The notes: generated from the letters alone by a model not told the origin. DNA of 64,000 nucleotides from JALORV01 sp963754065 (GCA_963754065.1 CAVWFH010000016.1:32339-96338); one strand, 5' to 3'; shown: positions 52,728 to 61,899, counted from the first letter of the stretch. Program-made: numbers and translations.

Positions 52728-53052
52728 GGAAACGCCTGATCCCATTTCCGGTTGATCATGGACATTGTCGGCACTGTGTGGCATTGCCGTATCACGCAAA
52801 GGCACTAGCCCATTGACCACCTGCCGCGCGGCCCCGATGAGTGGTCGTCGGATGGCCGAGGTGTTGGACGGATCTGACTGCCGTCTCTGCGGGACGTTGA
52901 GGCCGCAAATGGGCAAAGGCCAGGCCCTGTCCGGGCGCGTTGCGGACCGACACACTCACCGGACCAGGTAAGTTAGTTACTGCTCACCCCCGTCTTTCGG
53001 CAGTTTCAGCGCCCTCCGGACCCAATTTATTTACTGGCACATCGGCCCAAGA
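52728..53052. other. Intergenic region between Cas6e-like gene and groES promoter
   Basis: About 325 bases with no coding support on either strand. The upstream frame of the Cas6e-like gene stays open here but lacks coding character and a ribosome-binding site. It contains AT-rich stretches (AATTTATTTACTG) and no repeats or tRNA were recognised. It must hold the minus-strand promoter of the Cas6e-like gene. Confidence 0.5.
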
Positions 53053-53081
53053 CTTGAAACAGCGTCTGACTGCCCCTACTA
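53053..53081 (+). promoter_or_regulatory. Sigma-32 promoter of groESL
   Basis: CTTGAAA (53053-53059), a 13-base spacer, and CCCCTACTA (53073-53081), a close match to the heat-shock consensus. Confidence 0.8.
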
Positions 53082-53108
53082 TTAGCACTCGTCTCGCTCG
53101 ACTGCTAA
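53082..53108 (+). promoter_or_regulatory. CIRCE element (HrcA operator) of groESL
   Basis: TTAGCACTC, 9-base spacer GTCTCGCTC, then GACTGCTAA. This is one mismatch from the CIRCE consensus TTAGCACTC-N9-GAGTGCTAA, placed directly after the sigma-32 -10 box. HrcA would repress at normal temperature. Confidence 0.92.
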
Positions 53109-53184
53109 CAATGCGTCGGGGCGGACTCGAACTCCCTCATTTCACGTTTCTCGTTCGTCGAGAGATCAACTGCCAGGAGACCTT

Positions 53185-53472
53185 ATGAAGATTCGTCCAT
53201 TGCATGATCGAGTGATCGTTAAACGCCTCGACCAGGAGCGCAAGACAGCGTCCGGCATTGTCATTCCCGACAATGCCGCCGAGAAGCCCGACCAGGGCGA
53301 AATCATCGCCGTCGGACCGGGCAAGCGCGACGACAACGGCAAGATCATTGCGCTTGACGTCAAGGTCGGTGACAAGGTTCTGTTCGGCAAGTACTCGGGC
53401 CAGACGGTCAAGGTCGAAGGCGAGGAACTGCTCGTCATGCGCGAAGAGGATCTGATGGGCGTCGTTGCCTAA
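53185..53472 (+). CDS. groES: Co-chaperonin GroES
   Basis: A 95-residue GroEL cap forming a heptameric ring. The family blocks MKIRPLHDRVIVKRLDQE, the mobile loop ERKTASGIVIPDNAAEKP, and GKYSGQTVKVEGEELLVMREEDLMGV are complete. CAGGAG precedes the ATG. Regulated by the sigma-32/CIRCE region just upstream and co-transcribed with groEL. Confidence 0.99.
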   Translation: MKIRPLHDRVIVKRLDQERKTASGIVIPDNAAEKPDQGEIIAVGPGKRDDNGKIIALDVKVGDKVLFGKYSGQTVKVEGEELLVMREEDLMGVVA

Positions 53473-53530
53473 TTGTTCACCGGCGCCGGTCGCTGCGCGG
53501 TCGGCAACATAATTCTCAGAGAGAGGTTCT

Positions 53531-55174
53531 ATGGCTTCCAAACAAGTGTATTTCGGCGATGACGCGCGTCATCGCATGGTCAAGGGTGTGAACATCCTGG
53601 CCAATGCAGTCAAGGTCACACTGGGCCCGAAGGGCCGCAATGTCGTGCTCGAGCGCAGCTTCGGCGCCCCGACCGTCACCAAGGACGGCGTCTCGGTCGC
53701 CAAGGAAATCGAACTGAAGGACAAGTTCGAGAACATGGGCGCGATGATGGTCCGCGAGGTCGCTTCCAAGACCTCCGACAATGCGGGTGACGGCACCACC
53801 ACGGCCACCGTGCTGGCGCAGTCGATCGTCGCCGAGGGCATGAAGTACGTGGCCGCCGGCATGAACCCGATGGATCTGAAGCGCGGCATCGACAAGGCCG
53901 TTGTCGCCGCGGTCGAGGAACTCAAGAAGATCAGCAAGCCCACCACGACCAGCAAGGAAATCGCTCAGGTCGGGTCGATTTCGGCCAATGCGGATCCCGA
54001 AATCGGCAAGATCATCGCTGACGCGATGGACAAGGTTGGCAAGGAAGGCGTCATCACCGTCGAGGACGGTAAGTCGCTCAACACCGAGCTGGAAGTCGTC
54101 GAGGGCATGCAGTTCGACCGCGGTTACCTCTCGCCGTATTTCATCAACCAGCCGGACAAGCAGATCGCGATTCTCGAGAATCCCTACGTGCTGCTGCACG
54201 ACAAGAAGATCAGCAATATCCGTGACCTTCTGCCGATTCTCGAGCAGGTCGCCAAGGCCGGCCGTCCGCTGCTGATCGTCGCCGAGGAAGTCGAAGGCGA
54301 AGCGCTGGCGACCCTGGTGGTCAACAGCATCCGCGGCATCCTGAAGACCTGTGCCGTCAAGGCCCCGGGTTTTGGCGATCGTCGCAAGGCCATGCTGGAA
54401 GACATCGCGACCCTGACGGGTGGAACGGTCATTGCCGAAGAAACCGGCATGACGCTCGAAAAGGCGACCCTGAACGACCTGGGACAGGCCAAGAAGGTCG
54501 AGATCGGCAAGGAAGACACGACCATCATCGACGGTGCTGGCGAGACCAAGACCATCGAGGCCCGCGTCAAGGCGATTCGCGCCCAGATCGAGGAAGCCAC
54601 CAGCGACTACGACAAGGAAAAGCTGCAGGAGCGTGTCGCGAAGCTGGCCGGCGGTGTGGCGCTGATCAAGGTGGGTGCCGCCACTGAAGTCGAGATGAAG
54701 GAACGCAAGGCCCGTGTCGAAGACGCACTGCACGCGACCCGTGCAGCGGTCGAGGAAGGCATCGTGGCGGGCGGCGGTGTTGCACTGATCCGCGCCAAGC
54801 AGGCCATCTCCAAGCTGAAGGGCGAGAACACCGACCAGGACGCCGGCATCAAGATCGTGCTGCGCGCGATGGAAGAGCCGCTGCGCCAGATCGTTGCCAA
54901 CTCCGGCGACGAGCCGAGCGTGGTCGTCAATGCCGTGGCCAACGGCAAGGGCAACTACGGCTACAACGCCGCGACGCACGAGTACGGTGACCTGGTAGAG
55001 ATGGGCGTGCTCGATCCGACCAAGGTGACGCGCACGGCGCTGCAGAATGCGGCCTCCGTGGCCAGCCTGATGCTGACGACCGATGCCATGGTCGCTGAGC
55101 TGGTGGAAGACAAGCCGGCGGCACCGGGTGGTGGCGGAATGGGCGGGATGGGCGGCATGGGCATGGACATGTAA
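53531..55174 (+). CDS. groEL: Chaperonin GroEL
   Basis: A 547-residue ATP-dependent chaperonin. Diagnostic segments are LGPKGRNVVLERSFGAPTVT, DGTTTATVLAQSIV, GGVALIKVGAATEVEMKE, AAVEEGIVAGGGVALI and the GGM repeat tail GGMGGMGGMGMDM. GAGAGAGG precedes the ATG. A 36-base palindromic terminator follows at 55306. Confidence 0.99.
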   Translation: MASKQVYFGDDARHRMVKGVNILANAVKVTLGPKGRNVVLERSFGAPTVTKDGVSVAKEIELKDKFENMGAMMVREVASKTSDNAGDGTTTATVLAQSIVAEGMKYVAAGMNPMDLKRGIDKAVVAAVEELKKISKPTTTSKEIAQVGSISANADPEIGKIIADAMDKVGKEGVITVEDGKSLNTELEVVEGMQFDRGYLSPYFINQPDKQIAILENPYVLLHDKKISNIRDLLPILEQVAKAGRPLLIVAEEVEGEALATLVVNSIRGILKTCAVKAPGFGDRRKAMLEDIATLTGGTVIAEETGMTLEKATLNDLGQAKKVEIGKEDTTIIDGAGETKTIEARVKAIRAQIEEATSDYDKEKLQERVAKLAGGVALIKVGAATEVEMKERKARVEDALHATRAAVEEGIVAGGGVALIRAKQAISKLKGENTDQDAGIKIVLRAMEEPLRQIVANSGDEPSVVVNAVANGKGNYGYNAATHEYGDLVEMGVLDPTKVTRTALQNAASVASLMLTTDAMVAELVEDKPAAPGGGGMGGMGGMGMDM

Positions 55175-55305
55175 CTGGGACAGCCGCTCGCGGCGCATAG
55201 GCGTCGCGCGCGCTTTCGTACCTTCGAGTACTGTCTGCGCGCGCGCTCCTTGCTCTGCCTCCGCGAATCGGCTGCCGGGTTGCGAGTTCTGCGCCGCCTA
55301 ACAGC

Positions 55306-55341
55306 AAAACAAACGGCCCGCAATTGCGGGCCGTTTGTTTT
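55306..55341. terminator. Perfect palindromic bidirectional terminator
   Basis: A 36-base perfect palindrome from AAAACAAACGGCCCGC to GCGGGCCGTTTGTTTT, serving groEL on one side and the thiD-thiE-hemL-dsbD-redoxin operon on the other. Confidence 0.9.
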
Positions 55342-55357
55342 GGCGACGAGAGTCGAC

Positions 55358-55960
55358 TCAGTACTTGATGGTGCAGCCGTAGGCGCTCGAGGTGGCGGTG
55401 GCGACCGGTTTGCCCGACCGGGCGTCGGTCAGTGCAGCCGTTACATAGTTCGTGGCTGACTTCACGTCGGCCGGGTTGGCACTGCGCTTGTCGTCAATGG
55501 CGCCGGCGTAGATCACGGTGCCCTTCGGGTCGACGACATACATGTGCGGAGTGACCTTGGCCCCGTAGGCGCGGCCAATTTCGCCCTTGGTGTCCATCAC
55601 TACCGCATTGGGCGCAGCGTTCTGCTGCTTGAACCAGGCGCCCAGCTTCTCCGGCGACATGTAGTCCGAGTGCGAGTCGCTGGTCGAGTTGACGGAAATC
55701 CACGCCACGTTGTCAGCCCCGAAGCGCTTCTGCAGTGACTGCATGTTGCCGCTGTCGTAATGCTTCATGACGAACGGGCAGTTGGGGTTGTTCCACTCGA
55801 GGACGACGTACTTGCCCCTGAAGTCCGCGAGCGAAACGGGCTTGCCGGAGACATCGGTGCCCTTGAAAGCCGGTGCCGGCTGGCCGGCAGTGACGGCGGC
55901 AGCGGCAGCTCCGGCGCCGAGCAAACAGGTAGACAGAATGATCGAAGCGGCGCGCTTCAT
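55358..55960 (-). CDS. Periplasmic thioredoxin-fold (redoxin/AhpC-TSA-like) protein
   Basis: A 200-residue exported protein with a signal peptide (AASIILSTCLLGAGAAAAA). The thioredoxin-fold domain carries a single active-site Cys in EWNNPNCPFVMKHY, with YGAKVTPHMYVVDPKG giving the cis-Pro region. Another Cys lies at the C terminus (AYGCTIKY). One active-site Cys instead of CxxC resembles peroxiredoxin-like enzymes. It follows dsbD by 10 bases, so DsbD may reduce it. Confidence 0.85.
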   Translation of the reverse strand: MKRAASIILSTCLLGAGAAAAAVTAGQPAPAFKGTDVSGKPVSLADFRGKYVVLEWNNPNCPFVMKHYDSGNMQSLQKRFGADNVAWISVNSTSDSHSDYMSPEKLGAWFKQQNAAPNAVVMDTKGEIGRAYGAKVTPHMYVVDPKGTVIYAGAIDDKRSANPADVKSATNYVTAALTDARSGKPVATATSSAYGCTIKY

Positions 55961-55970
55961 GCGGAACTCC

Positions 55971-58097
55971 TCAGTTGAGCTTGTCGAGCGCCGCTAGGAC
56001 CGTGTTCTCCGTCAGAAGTTCTGGCAGGACCGTCGGTTTCCCCGCGCGGTCATAAAGGACATAGAGCGGCACGCCGTTGCGCCCGAATTCTGCCAGGGCG
56101 CGCGTGATCTGCTCGTCGCGGTTGGTCCAATCGGCCTTCATGCGCACGATGTCGGACCCGGCAAAGCGCGCCTTGACCTTGTCGGTGTTCAGCGCAACGC
56201 GCTTGTTGACCTGGCAGGTGACGCACCAGGCGGCCGTGAAGTCGACGAACACGGCCTTGCCCTGGCCGCGCAGCTCGGCGAGTTTCTGCGGCGAGTACTC
56301 GACCCAATCGGCACTGCTGCTCGCCCGGCCGCCATTGGCGACGGGCTCCGACGTGGCGATCGGCGTGAATGTGACAGCGGCCACGACGGCGCCGACCAGC
56401 GCCACCCAGCGGAAGCGACTGGCCCCGCGCTGCGCGAGTCCGAGCGACCAGAGCGCAAAGGAGACGGCCACCAGCACACCGAGTGCGAGCGCCACGCCGC
56501 CGGCATCCACCTGCTGCGCCAGCACCCACAGCAACCAGACGCAGGTCGCAAACATCGGAAACGCCATGAACTGCTTGAACAGTTCCATCCACCGTCCCGG
56601 CCGCGGCAGCTTCGCCAGCAGCGCCGGGAACAGCGTCAGCAGCAGGTACGGCGCCGCCATGCCGACCCCGAGCATCGCGAATACTGACAGCGCGATGGCG
56701 GCCGGCTGCGTGATCGCATAACCGAGTGCCGCGCTCATGAAGGGCGCCGTGCAGGGCGATGCAACGATCACCGCCAGCACGCCGGTGCCAAAGCTGCCGC
56801 GCCAGTCGGACTTGCCGACCAGCGCATCGGCCGCCTTGGTATTGCCGAGGCCGCTGCCGAACGTGAACTCGTACACGCCCAGCAGGTTGAGTCCGATCAC
56901 GAAGAACAGGATGGTAAGCAGGGTTACCACCCACGGCGTCTGCAACTGGAAACCCCAGCCGAGCGCGCTGCCGGCCTGCTGCAAGGCGATCAACAGTCCG
57001 GCAAGCAATACGAAGGAAAGAATCACGCCGACGGCGAACGCAAGCCCGTGTGCGGCCATCGGACCGCTGTGCGTGCGGTGCTGCGCCAGGCCGATCAGCT
57101 TCAGCGACAGGACCGGAAACACGCACGGCATCAGGTTCAGGATCAGTCCACCGACGAACGCCGCACCCAACGCGGCGATCAGCGACATCGTCGGTGCCGC
57201 GGCCGGAGCCGTGGCGGCCGACGTCATGGCAGTGGGACTGACCACTCCAGCCGCGAGTGGCGCTTCGACGACGGCCGTCCAGCCGCCAGGCTTGGCCGGG
57301 CCCCCGTTGGCGACGATGACCCCGGCGAGCGACTTCGCGTCGGCCTTCACGGGCTGTGCCGCCGTCAGGTAGAGCGCCACGCCATCGCTTCGGTTCAGCA
57401 CCTGCGCGGCGGCAGGCTCGATGCGCGCTTCCTCGAGCGGGAAGAACTCGAGTGCATCGGCCTTGGAGCCCGTTGGCAGATCGAAGGCGAGGCGTATGCG
57501 GTTGGCCTCGATCGTGCCGCGCGCCGCGAGGCCCGGCACGGTAACCGGCACCAGCTTGCGCGCCGCGGTGAACAAGCCGGCATGTGAGGAGGGCGCTGAT
57601 GCGGTCTTCACCGGCAGCGTCAGGCTCAGGTCCGCGCTGCCCGGAATGCAGACATCCTTGCATTCGAGCCACTCGACCTTGGCATTCAGCGTGGCCGGCG
57701 TGCCCGCCTTGACGTCGCCCACCTTTACGGTGGTCAGCAGCAGCGTGTCGCCCTCGTAGCCAAAATTCATCAACGGCCCGGCGGGCATGCGATGCGGGTG
57801 CGGCCACTCGATCGGCCCCGCGCTCATCCCGGCCGGCAATTGCCACTCGATGCGGGTCGGCAACCCGGAGTCTCCCGGCACCTGCCAGTAGGTATGCCAT
57901 TCGTCTTCGTGCTTCAGTCGCAGGCCAACCTGCAGCGGCTGCCCCGGCACGATCGCATCGGTCGCCGCGACGAGTTCCGCTTTCACGTGCGGATCCGGAG
58001 CGCCGAAACGGGGTAAGGACTGTGCCGCAGCTGTCACTGTCAGCAGCGACAGCAGGGCGGCAATGAGGGAACGGCAGAGAATTCGTGGCGTATGCAT
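55971..58097 (-). CDS. dsbD: Thiol:disulfide interchange protein DsbD family
   Basis: About 708 residues. Signal peptide (RSLIAALLSLLTVTAAAQ), a periplasmic domain with the CKDVCIPG pair, a CcdA-like transmembrane domain with MPCVFPVLSLK and ASPCTAPFM (the two membrane Cys), and a C-terminal thioredoxin domain with AAWCVTCQVNKRVAL. It passes electrons from cytoplasmic thioredoxin to the periplasm. The N-terminal domain looks closer to ScsB-like forms than E. coli DsbD. Start uncertain between 58097 and 58115. Confidence 0.92.
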   Translation of the reverse strand: MHTPRILCRSLIAALLSLLTVTAAAQSLPRFGAPDPHVKAELVAATDAIVPGQPLQVGLRLKHEDEWHTYWQVPGDSGLPTRIEWQLPAGMSAGPIEWPHPHRMPAGPLMNFGYEGDTLLLTTVKVGDVKAGTPATLNAKVEWLECKDVCIPGSADLSLTLPVKTASAPSSHAGLFTAARKLVPVTVPGLAARGTIEANRIRLAFDLPTGSKADALEFFPLEEARIEPAAAQVLNRSDGVALYLTAAQPVKADAKSLAGVIVANGGPAKPGGWTAVVEAPLAAGVVSPTAMTSAATAPAAAPTMSLIAALGAAFVGGLILNLMPCVFPVLSLKLIGLAQHRTHSGPMAAHGLAFAVGVILSFVLLAGLLIALQQAGSALGWGFQLQTPWVVTLLTILFFVIGLNLLGVYEFTFGSGLGNTKAADALVGKSDWRGSFGTGVLAVIVASPCTAPFMSAALGYAITQPAAIALSVFAMLGVGMAAPYLLLTLFPALLAKLPRPGRWMELFKQFMAFPMFATCVWLLWVLAQQVDAGGVALALGVLVAVSFALWSLGLAQRGASRFRWVALVGAVVAAVTFTPIATSEPVANGGRASSSADWVEYSPQKLAELRGQGKAVFVDFTAAWCVTCQVNKRVALNTDKVKARFAGSDIVRMKADWTNRDEQITRALAEFGRNGVPLYVLYDRAGKPTVLPELLTENTVLAALDKLN

Positions 58098-58146
58098 GGT
58101 GTGATTTTCGTCCATTGGGAGCCCCAATGGTTCCCGGCCAAACGGC

Positions 58147-59460
58147 CTAGCCGGCGGCCAATTCGGCGATCTCCGCGAATGCGTCACGCGCGGCGGCCAG
58201 TGTTGCATCGATCACCGCCACATCATGCGCCATCGAGACGAATCCGGCTTCGAAGGCTGACGGGGCCAGATAAACGCCGCGCTCCAGCATGGCGTGGAAG
58301 AACCGGTTGAAGCGCTCCTTGTCGCCCGCCATGACCTGCGCGTAGGTCGCCGGCGGCTGGGCCGCGAAGTAGACGCCGAACATGCCGCCGACGCTATCGC
58401 CCGAGAAAGCTAAGCCGGGCGAGGCGGCGCGCGCGGCGGCTGCGAGCCCGGTCACGAGGGCTTCGGTGCGCTGGCTCAGGATCTCGTAGAAGCCGGGCCG
58501 CTGGATCTCGCGCAGCGTTGCCAGGCCGCAGGCCACGGCGACCGGATTACCCGACAGCGTGCCCGCCTGGTACACCCCTCCCAGCGGAGCGAGGTGTCGC
58601 ATGATTTCGCGCTTGCCGCCGAAGGCCGCCACCGGCATGCCGCCGCCGATCACTTTGCCGAGCACGGTCATGTCCGGATCGATGCCATACAGCGCCTGTG
58701 CACCGCCGAGCGCCACGCGGAACCCCGACATCACTTCGTCGAACACGAGAATTGCGCCGTGTTTCGCTGTCAATTCACGCATCGTCCGCAGAAACTCGGC
58801 GGTCGAGCGCACCAGGTTCATGTTGCCCGCGATCGGCTCGACGATGACGCACGCGATATCGTCACCGTGCTGGCGGAAGGCGTCTTCCAGCTGCTGCGGC
58901 TCGTTGTAGTCGAGCACCAGCGTGTGCTGCGTGATCTCGGCCGGTACGCCTGCGCTGCTCGGATTGCCAAACGTCAGCAGCCCCGAGCCTGCCTTCACCA
59001 GCAGGCTGTCGGCGTGCCCGTGGTAGCAGCCCTCGAACTTGATGATCTTGCGGCGGCCCTTGCCATTGCCGGCGGCGCCACGCGCCAGGCGGATCGCGCT
59101 CATCGCCGCTTCGGTGCCCGATGACACCAGCCGCAGTTGCTGCATCGACGGCACCAGCCTGAGCAGTTCCTCGGCCATCACGACTTCAGCCTCGGTCGGC
59201 GCGCCGTAGGACAGGCCGCGCGCCGCCGCCTCCTGAACGGCTTTCACTACAGCGGGATGGCCATGGCCAAGGATCATCGGCCCCCAGGACCCGATGTAGT
59301 CGATATACCGCTTGCCATCCGCATCCCAGAAGTACGGACCCTCCGCACGCTCGATGAAGCGTGGCGTGCCACCGACGGAACGAAAGGCCCGCACCGGCGA
59401 GTTCACGCCGCCGGGTATCGACCGCTGGGCGCGCTCAAACAGCTGTTCGTTGCGTGTCAT
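58147..59460 (-). CDS. hemL: Glutamate-1-semialdehyde 2,1-aminomutase
   Basis: A 437-residue PLP enzyme making 5-aminolevulinate in the C5 haem pathway. Motifs: FERAQRSIPGGVNSPVRAF, DYIGSWGPMILGHGHPAV, FEGCYHGHADSLL, LVFDEVMSGFRVALGG and the PLP-lysine VLGKVIGGGMPVAAFGGK. It overlaps thiE by 26 bases, and dsbD follows. Confidence 0.97.
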   Translation of the reverse strand: MTRNEQLFERAQRSIPGGVNSPVRAFRSVGGTPRFIERAEGPYFWDADGKRYIDYIGSWGPMILGHGHPAVVKAVQEAAARGLSYGAPTEAEVVMAEELLRLVPSMQQLRLVSSGTEAAMSAIRLARGAAGNGKGRRKIIKFEGCYHGHADSLLVKAGSGLLTFGNPSSAGVPAEITQHTLVLDYNEPQQLEDAFRQHGDDIACVIVEPIAGNMNLVRSTAEFLRTMRELTAKHGAILVFDEVMSGFRVALGGAQALYGIDPDMTVLGKVIGGGMPVAAFGGKREIMRHLAPLGGVYQAGTLSGNPVAVACGLATLREIQRPGFYEILSQRTEALVTGLAAAARAASPGLAFSGDSVGGMFGVYFAAQPPATYAQVMAGDKERFNRFFHAMLERGVYLAPSAFEAGFVSMAHDVAVIDATLAAARDAFAEIAELAAG

Positions 59461-60130
59461 GCTGAATCAATCCTTCCTTGAATTCCTGTTGCAGGTCCCG
59501 GACCGCCTGGCCGGGATCCTCGGCATCGAAAACGGCGCTGATCAGTGCGGCAGCGTGCGCGCCGGCTGCACTGACCGATCCGATGTTGGTCGCGTCGATG
59601 CCGCCGATCGCGATCACACGCTGCTGCGGGAACTGCACGCGCGCCTCGCGCAGCAGTCCCAGCGACGCGCGCACTGCGGCCGGCTTGGTGACCGAGGCAA
59701 AGACGGATCCGAAGGCAAGCAGGTCCGCGCCGGCGTCGACCGCGCGACGAGCACGATCCAGGTCGTTGTAACAGGACACGCCGAGCAACTGGTTCGGCAA
59801 GCGCTTGCGCGCAACGGCGATGTCACCGTCATCGCGGCCGAGGTGAACGCCGTCAGCATCGAGTTTGACCGCCAGGTCGATGTCGTCGTTGACCACGAAC
59901 AAAGCTCCGTGCCGCCGCGCGAGGGCCTGCAGGACCCGCGCCTGCGCGCGCCGATCCGCTGCGGGTGCGCGCTTGTTGCGGTACTGGACCAACGCGACGC
60001 CGGCAGTCACGGCGGCTGCGAACCGGGCGGCCATCACGTCGAATTCGCCGGCCTCGACGTCCGGCGTCAGCAGATAGACACCGGTGACGCGGTCGGCCAG
60101 GGCGCGCCGATCACTCCGATCAGTTGACAT
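59435..60130 (-). CDS. thiE: Thiamine-phosphate synthase
   Basis: A 231-residue TIM barrel joining HMP-PP and thiazole phosphate. The blocks LYLLTPD-like VYLLTPDVEAG, LVQYRNKRAP, FVVNDDIDLAVKLDADGVHLG and the phosphate-binding GLLREARVQFPQQRVIAIGGID are typical. It starts 11 bases before the thiD stop and overlaps hemL, so it lies in a tight operon. Confidence 0.94.
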   Translation of the reverse strand: MSTDRSDRRALADRVTGVYLLTPDVEAGEFDVMAARFAAAVTAGVALVQYRNKRAPAADRRAQARVLQALARRHGALFVVNDDIDLAVKLDADGVHLGRDDGDIAVARKRLPNQLLGVSCYNDLDRARRAVDAGADLLAFGSVFASVTKPAAVRASLGLLREARVQFPQQRVIAIGGIDATNIGSVSAAGAHAAALISAVFDAEDPGQAVRDLQQEFKEGLIQHDTQRTAV

Positions 60131-60974
60131 CGTTGCTGCCTTCGTCGTCGTCATCGTCGTCGCCGGCCCAGAACAACCGATCGGGGATCGCCACGCCGAT
60201 CCCCGCACTGAATGAATGCACCAGTGCCGCTGCGGTGTATTGCGAGGCCTCCTGGGCCGCCTCGGGGACATCGAGTCCCTGCGCCAGCAATCCGGCGAGT
60301 GCCGCCGACAAGGTGTCGCCGGCCCCGTGCAAGCGTGTCGACACCGCGTCCACGCGCGGCAGGGAATCGCTGCGCACCAGCCCGGTTTCGTCGTACAAGC
60401 CGTTGATGACGAGCGTCGAGCCCGGCTCGGCGTCCGTCATGAGTACAAACTCGGCACCCCAGCCGATGATCTCGCGTGCGCACGCGGCCGCCAGCAAGTC
60501 GTGGCTGCGGTCCTCGTCGTCATCGGCAAGACTGACCAGCCGGCGCGCCTGCGCGAGATTGACGGTCACAATCGTCGTCTGCGGCATCAGCAGCTCGCGC
60601 AGCGCAGCTGCCAGTTCGCCGTCCGCGTCGTCATCGTCGCTGCGATCGAGCACCGGATCGAGAACAACCGGCACCGTGTCGTAATCGGCCAGGATGCTGG
60701 CGATCGACTGCATCTGATCGACGCTTCCGATCGCCCCCACCTTGAATGCAGAGACGGCCATGTTCTGCAGCACCGCCTGCGCCTGGCCTTCGACCAGCTC
60801 TTCATCGACGGCGATCCATTCGTGCTCGAACTGGTCTTCGGCGGTCGCGATCGCGGTAATGACGCTCGCTGGATGACATCCCATGCTCGCAATCGCGAGT
60901 TGGTCAGCCTGCATGCCGGCGGCACCGGTCGCATCGGACACGCCAAAGCTGAGCACTACGGGAAGCGTCGGCAT
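60120..60974 (-). CDS. thiD: Hydroxymethylpyrimidine/phosphomethylpyrimidine kinase
   Basis: A 284-residue ribokinase-fold enzyme. SDATGAAGMQADQLAIASMGC, PASVITAIATAED, PVVLDPVL and the C-terminal anion hole HGAGDTLSAALAGLL are seen. The very acidic tail (GDDDDDDEGSND) and an insert (DRSDDDDADGE) are unusual. Neighbours thiE and hemL follow in the operon. It is the first gene, so the promoter lies upstream of 60974; no TPP riboswitch was recognised there. Confidence 0.92.
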   Translation of the reverse strand: MPTLPVVLSFGVSDATGAAGMQADQLAIASMGCHPASVITAIATAEDQFEHEWIAVDEELVEGQAQAVLQNMAVSAFKVGAIGSVDQMQSIASILADYDTVPVVLDPVLDRSDDDDADGELAAALRELLMPQTTIVTVNLAQARRLVSLADDDEDRSHDLLAAACAREIIGWGAEFVLMTDAEPGSTLVINGLYDETGLVRSDSLPRVDAVSTRLHGAGDTLSAALAGLLAQGLDVPEAAQEASQYTAAALVHSFSAGIGVAIPDRLFWAGDDDDDDEGSNDVN

Positions 60975-61077
60975 CCGTGGGTATCGAAAATGTGTCGCAA
61001 AAGGAACGATGCTACGCGGGCGCGACGCGCTAGCGCGAAGGCGGTAGCGGAGACCTATGAGCCCACGTTATGATCCT

Positions 61078-61101
61078 CGGCTAAGTGTTTGATTTTAGCC
61101 G
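61078..61101. repeat. Short inverted repeat between thiD and rubredoxin genes
   Basis: CGGCTAA / TTAGCCG separated by 10 bases, about 36 bases before the rubredoxin start, in the divergent intergenic region. Possibly an operator or weak terminator. Confidence 0.35.
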
Positions 61102-61136
61102 CTGAGCGACCGATTGGGTGCTCAAGTTCCTGAGCC

Positions 61137-61322
61137 ATGATGACGACCAACGTGGGGACGAAAACCTGGATGTGCCTGATCTGCGGTTGGATCTACGACG
61201 AGGCCGCCGGCGTGCCTGAGTCGGGGATTGCTGCCGGGACACGGTGGGAAGAGATCCCGCCGAACTGGACGTGCCCCGAGTGCGGGGCGCGCAAGGAAGA
61301 TTTCGAAATGGTCGAAATCTGA
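61137..61322 (+). CDS. Rubredoxin
   Basis: A 61-residue iron-only electron carrier with two CxxC metal knuckles: CLICGWIYDEAAG and CPECGARKEDFE. The Tyr, Pro and Trp positions are standard. It is located before the pilGHIJ chemosensory genes, a placement seen in other beta- and gammaproteobacteria. The gene has a second in-frame ATG one codon later. Confidence 0.96.
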   Translation: MMTTNVGTKTWMCLICGWIYDEAAGVPESGIAAGTRWEEIPPNWTCPECGARKEDFEMVEI

Positions 61323-61479
61323 CCGCGGAACCGCGGTTTTCGACACGGCGTGTGCTTGCGGCTTCGTATACAAACTCGAAGATCGGTCGATCACATCGTT
61401 CGCGAGTTTCTGCCACGGCGAGTCCCGCATGGCATTGACCGGCGGCGTCCAGGGGCCGGTTAAGGATCGAGGACACGAC

Positions 61480-61875
61480 ATGGCGGCACAGGATTTCACG
61501 GACATTCGCGGCAAGAAGGTGATGGTGATCGACGACTCGAACACCATACGCCGCAGCGCGGAGATCTTTCTTTCGCAGGCCGGCTGCCAGGTGATCCTGG
61601 CGCAGGACGGCTTCGAGGCGCTGTCGAAGATCAACGATCACCAGCCCAACATCATTTTCTGCGACATCCTGATGCCGCGGCTGGACGGTTATCAGACCTG
61701 CGCGCTGATCAAGCGCAGTCCGCGCTTCCACAAGACGCCGGTCGTGATGCTGTCGTCGAAGGACGGACTGTTCGACCGCGCGCGGGGTCGCATGGTCGGA
61801 TCGAGCGAATACCTGACCAAGCCGTTCACGAAGGACAGCCTGCTGTCGGCCGTGAAGCAGCATTCGATGAACTAA
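61480..61875 (+). CDS. pilG: Twitching-motility response regulator PilG
   Basis: A 131-residue receiver-only CheY-like protein. KVMVIDDSNTIRRSAE, the phosphorylatable Asp in IIFCDILMPRLDG (near residue 62), VVMLSSKDGLFDRARG and EYLTKPFTKDSL are standard. It works in the Chp chemosensory pathway of type IV pili. ATG 61480 has GAGG upstream; an earlier in-frame ATG is less likely. Confidence 0.93.
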   Translation: MAAQDFTDIRGKKVMVIDDSNTIRRSAEIFLSQAGCQVILAQDGFEALSKINDHQPNIIFCDILMPRLDGYQTCALIKRSPRFHKTPVVMLSSKDGLFDRARGRMVGSSEYLTKPFTKDSLLSAVKQHSMN

Positions 61876-61899
61876 TACTCGGGCCTTAGCGGGGGGCCA

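Noticed and set aside
51944..53184. CRISPR array near the Cas6e-like gene
   Set aside because: No direct repeats of 25-40 bases with regular spacers were seen on either side; the GC hairpins are terminators.
53516..55198. Minus-strand open frame of 560 codons opposite groEL
   Set aside because: Exact antisense shadow of groEL; composition and lack of any domain show it is not a gene.
60975..61136. TPP riboswitch upstream of thiD
   Set aside because: The conserved CTGAGA and ACCTGATCC blocks are absent in this intergenic region.
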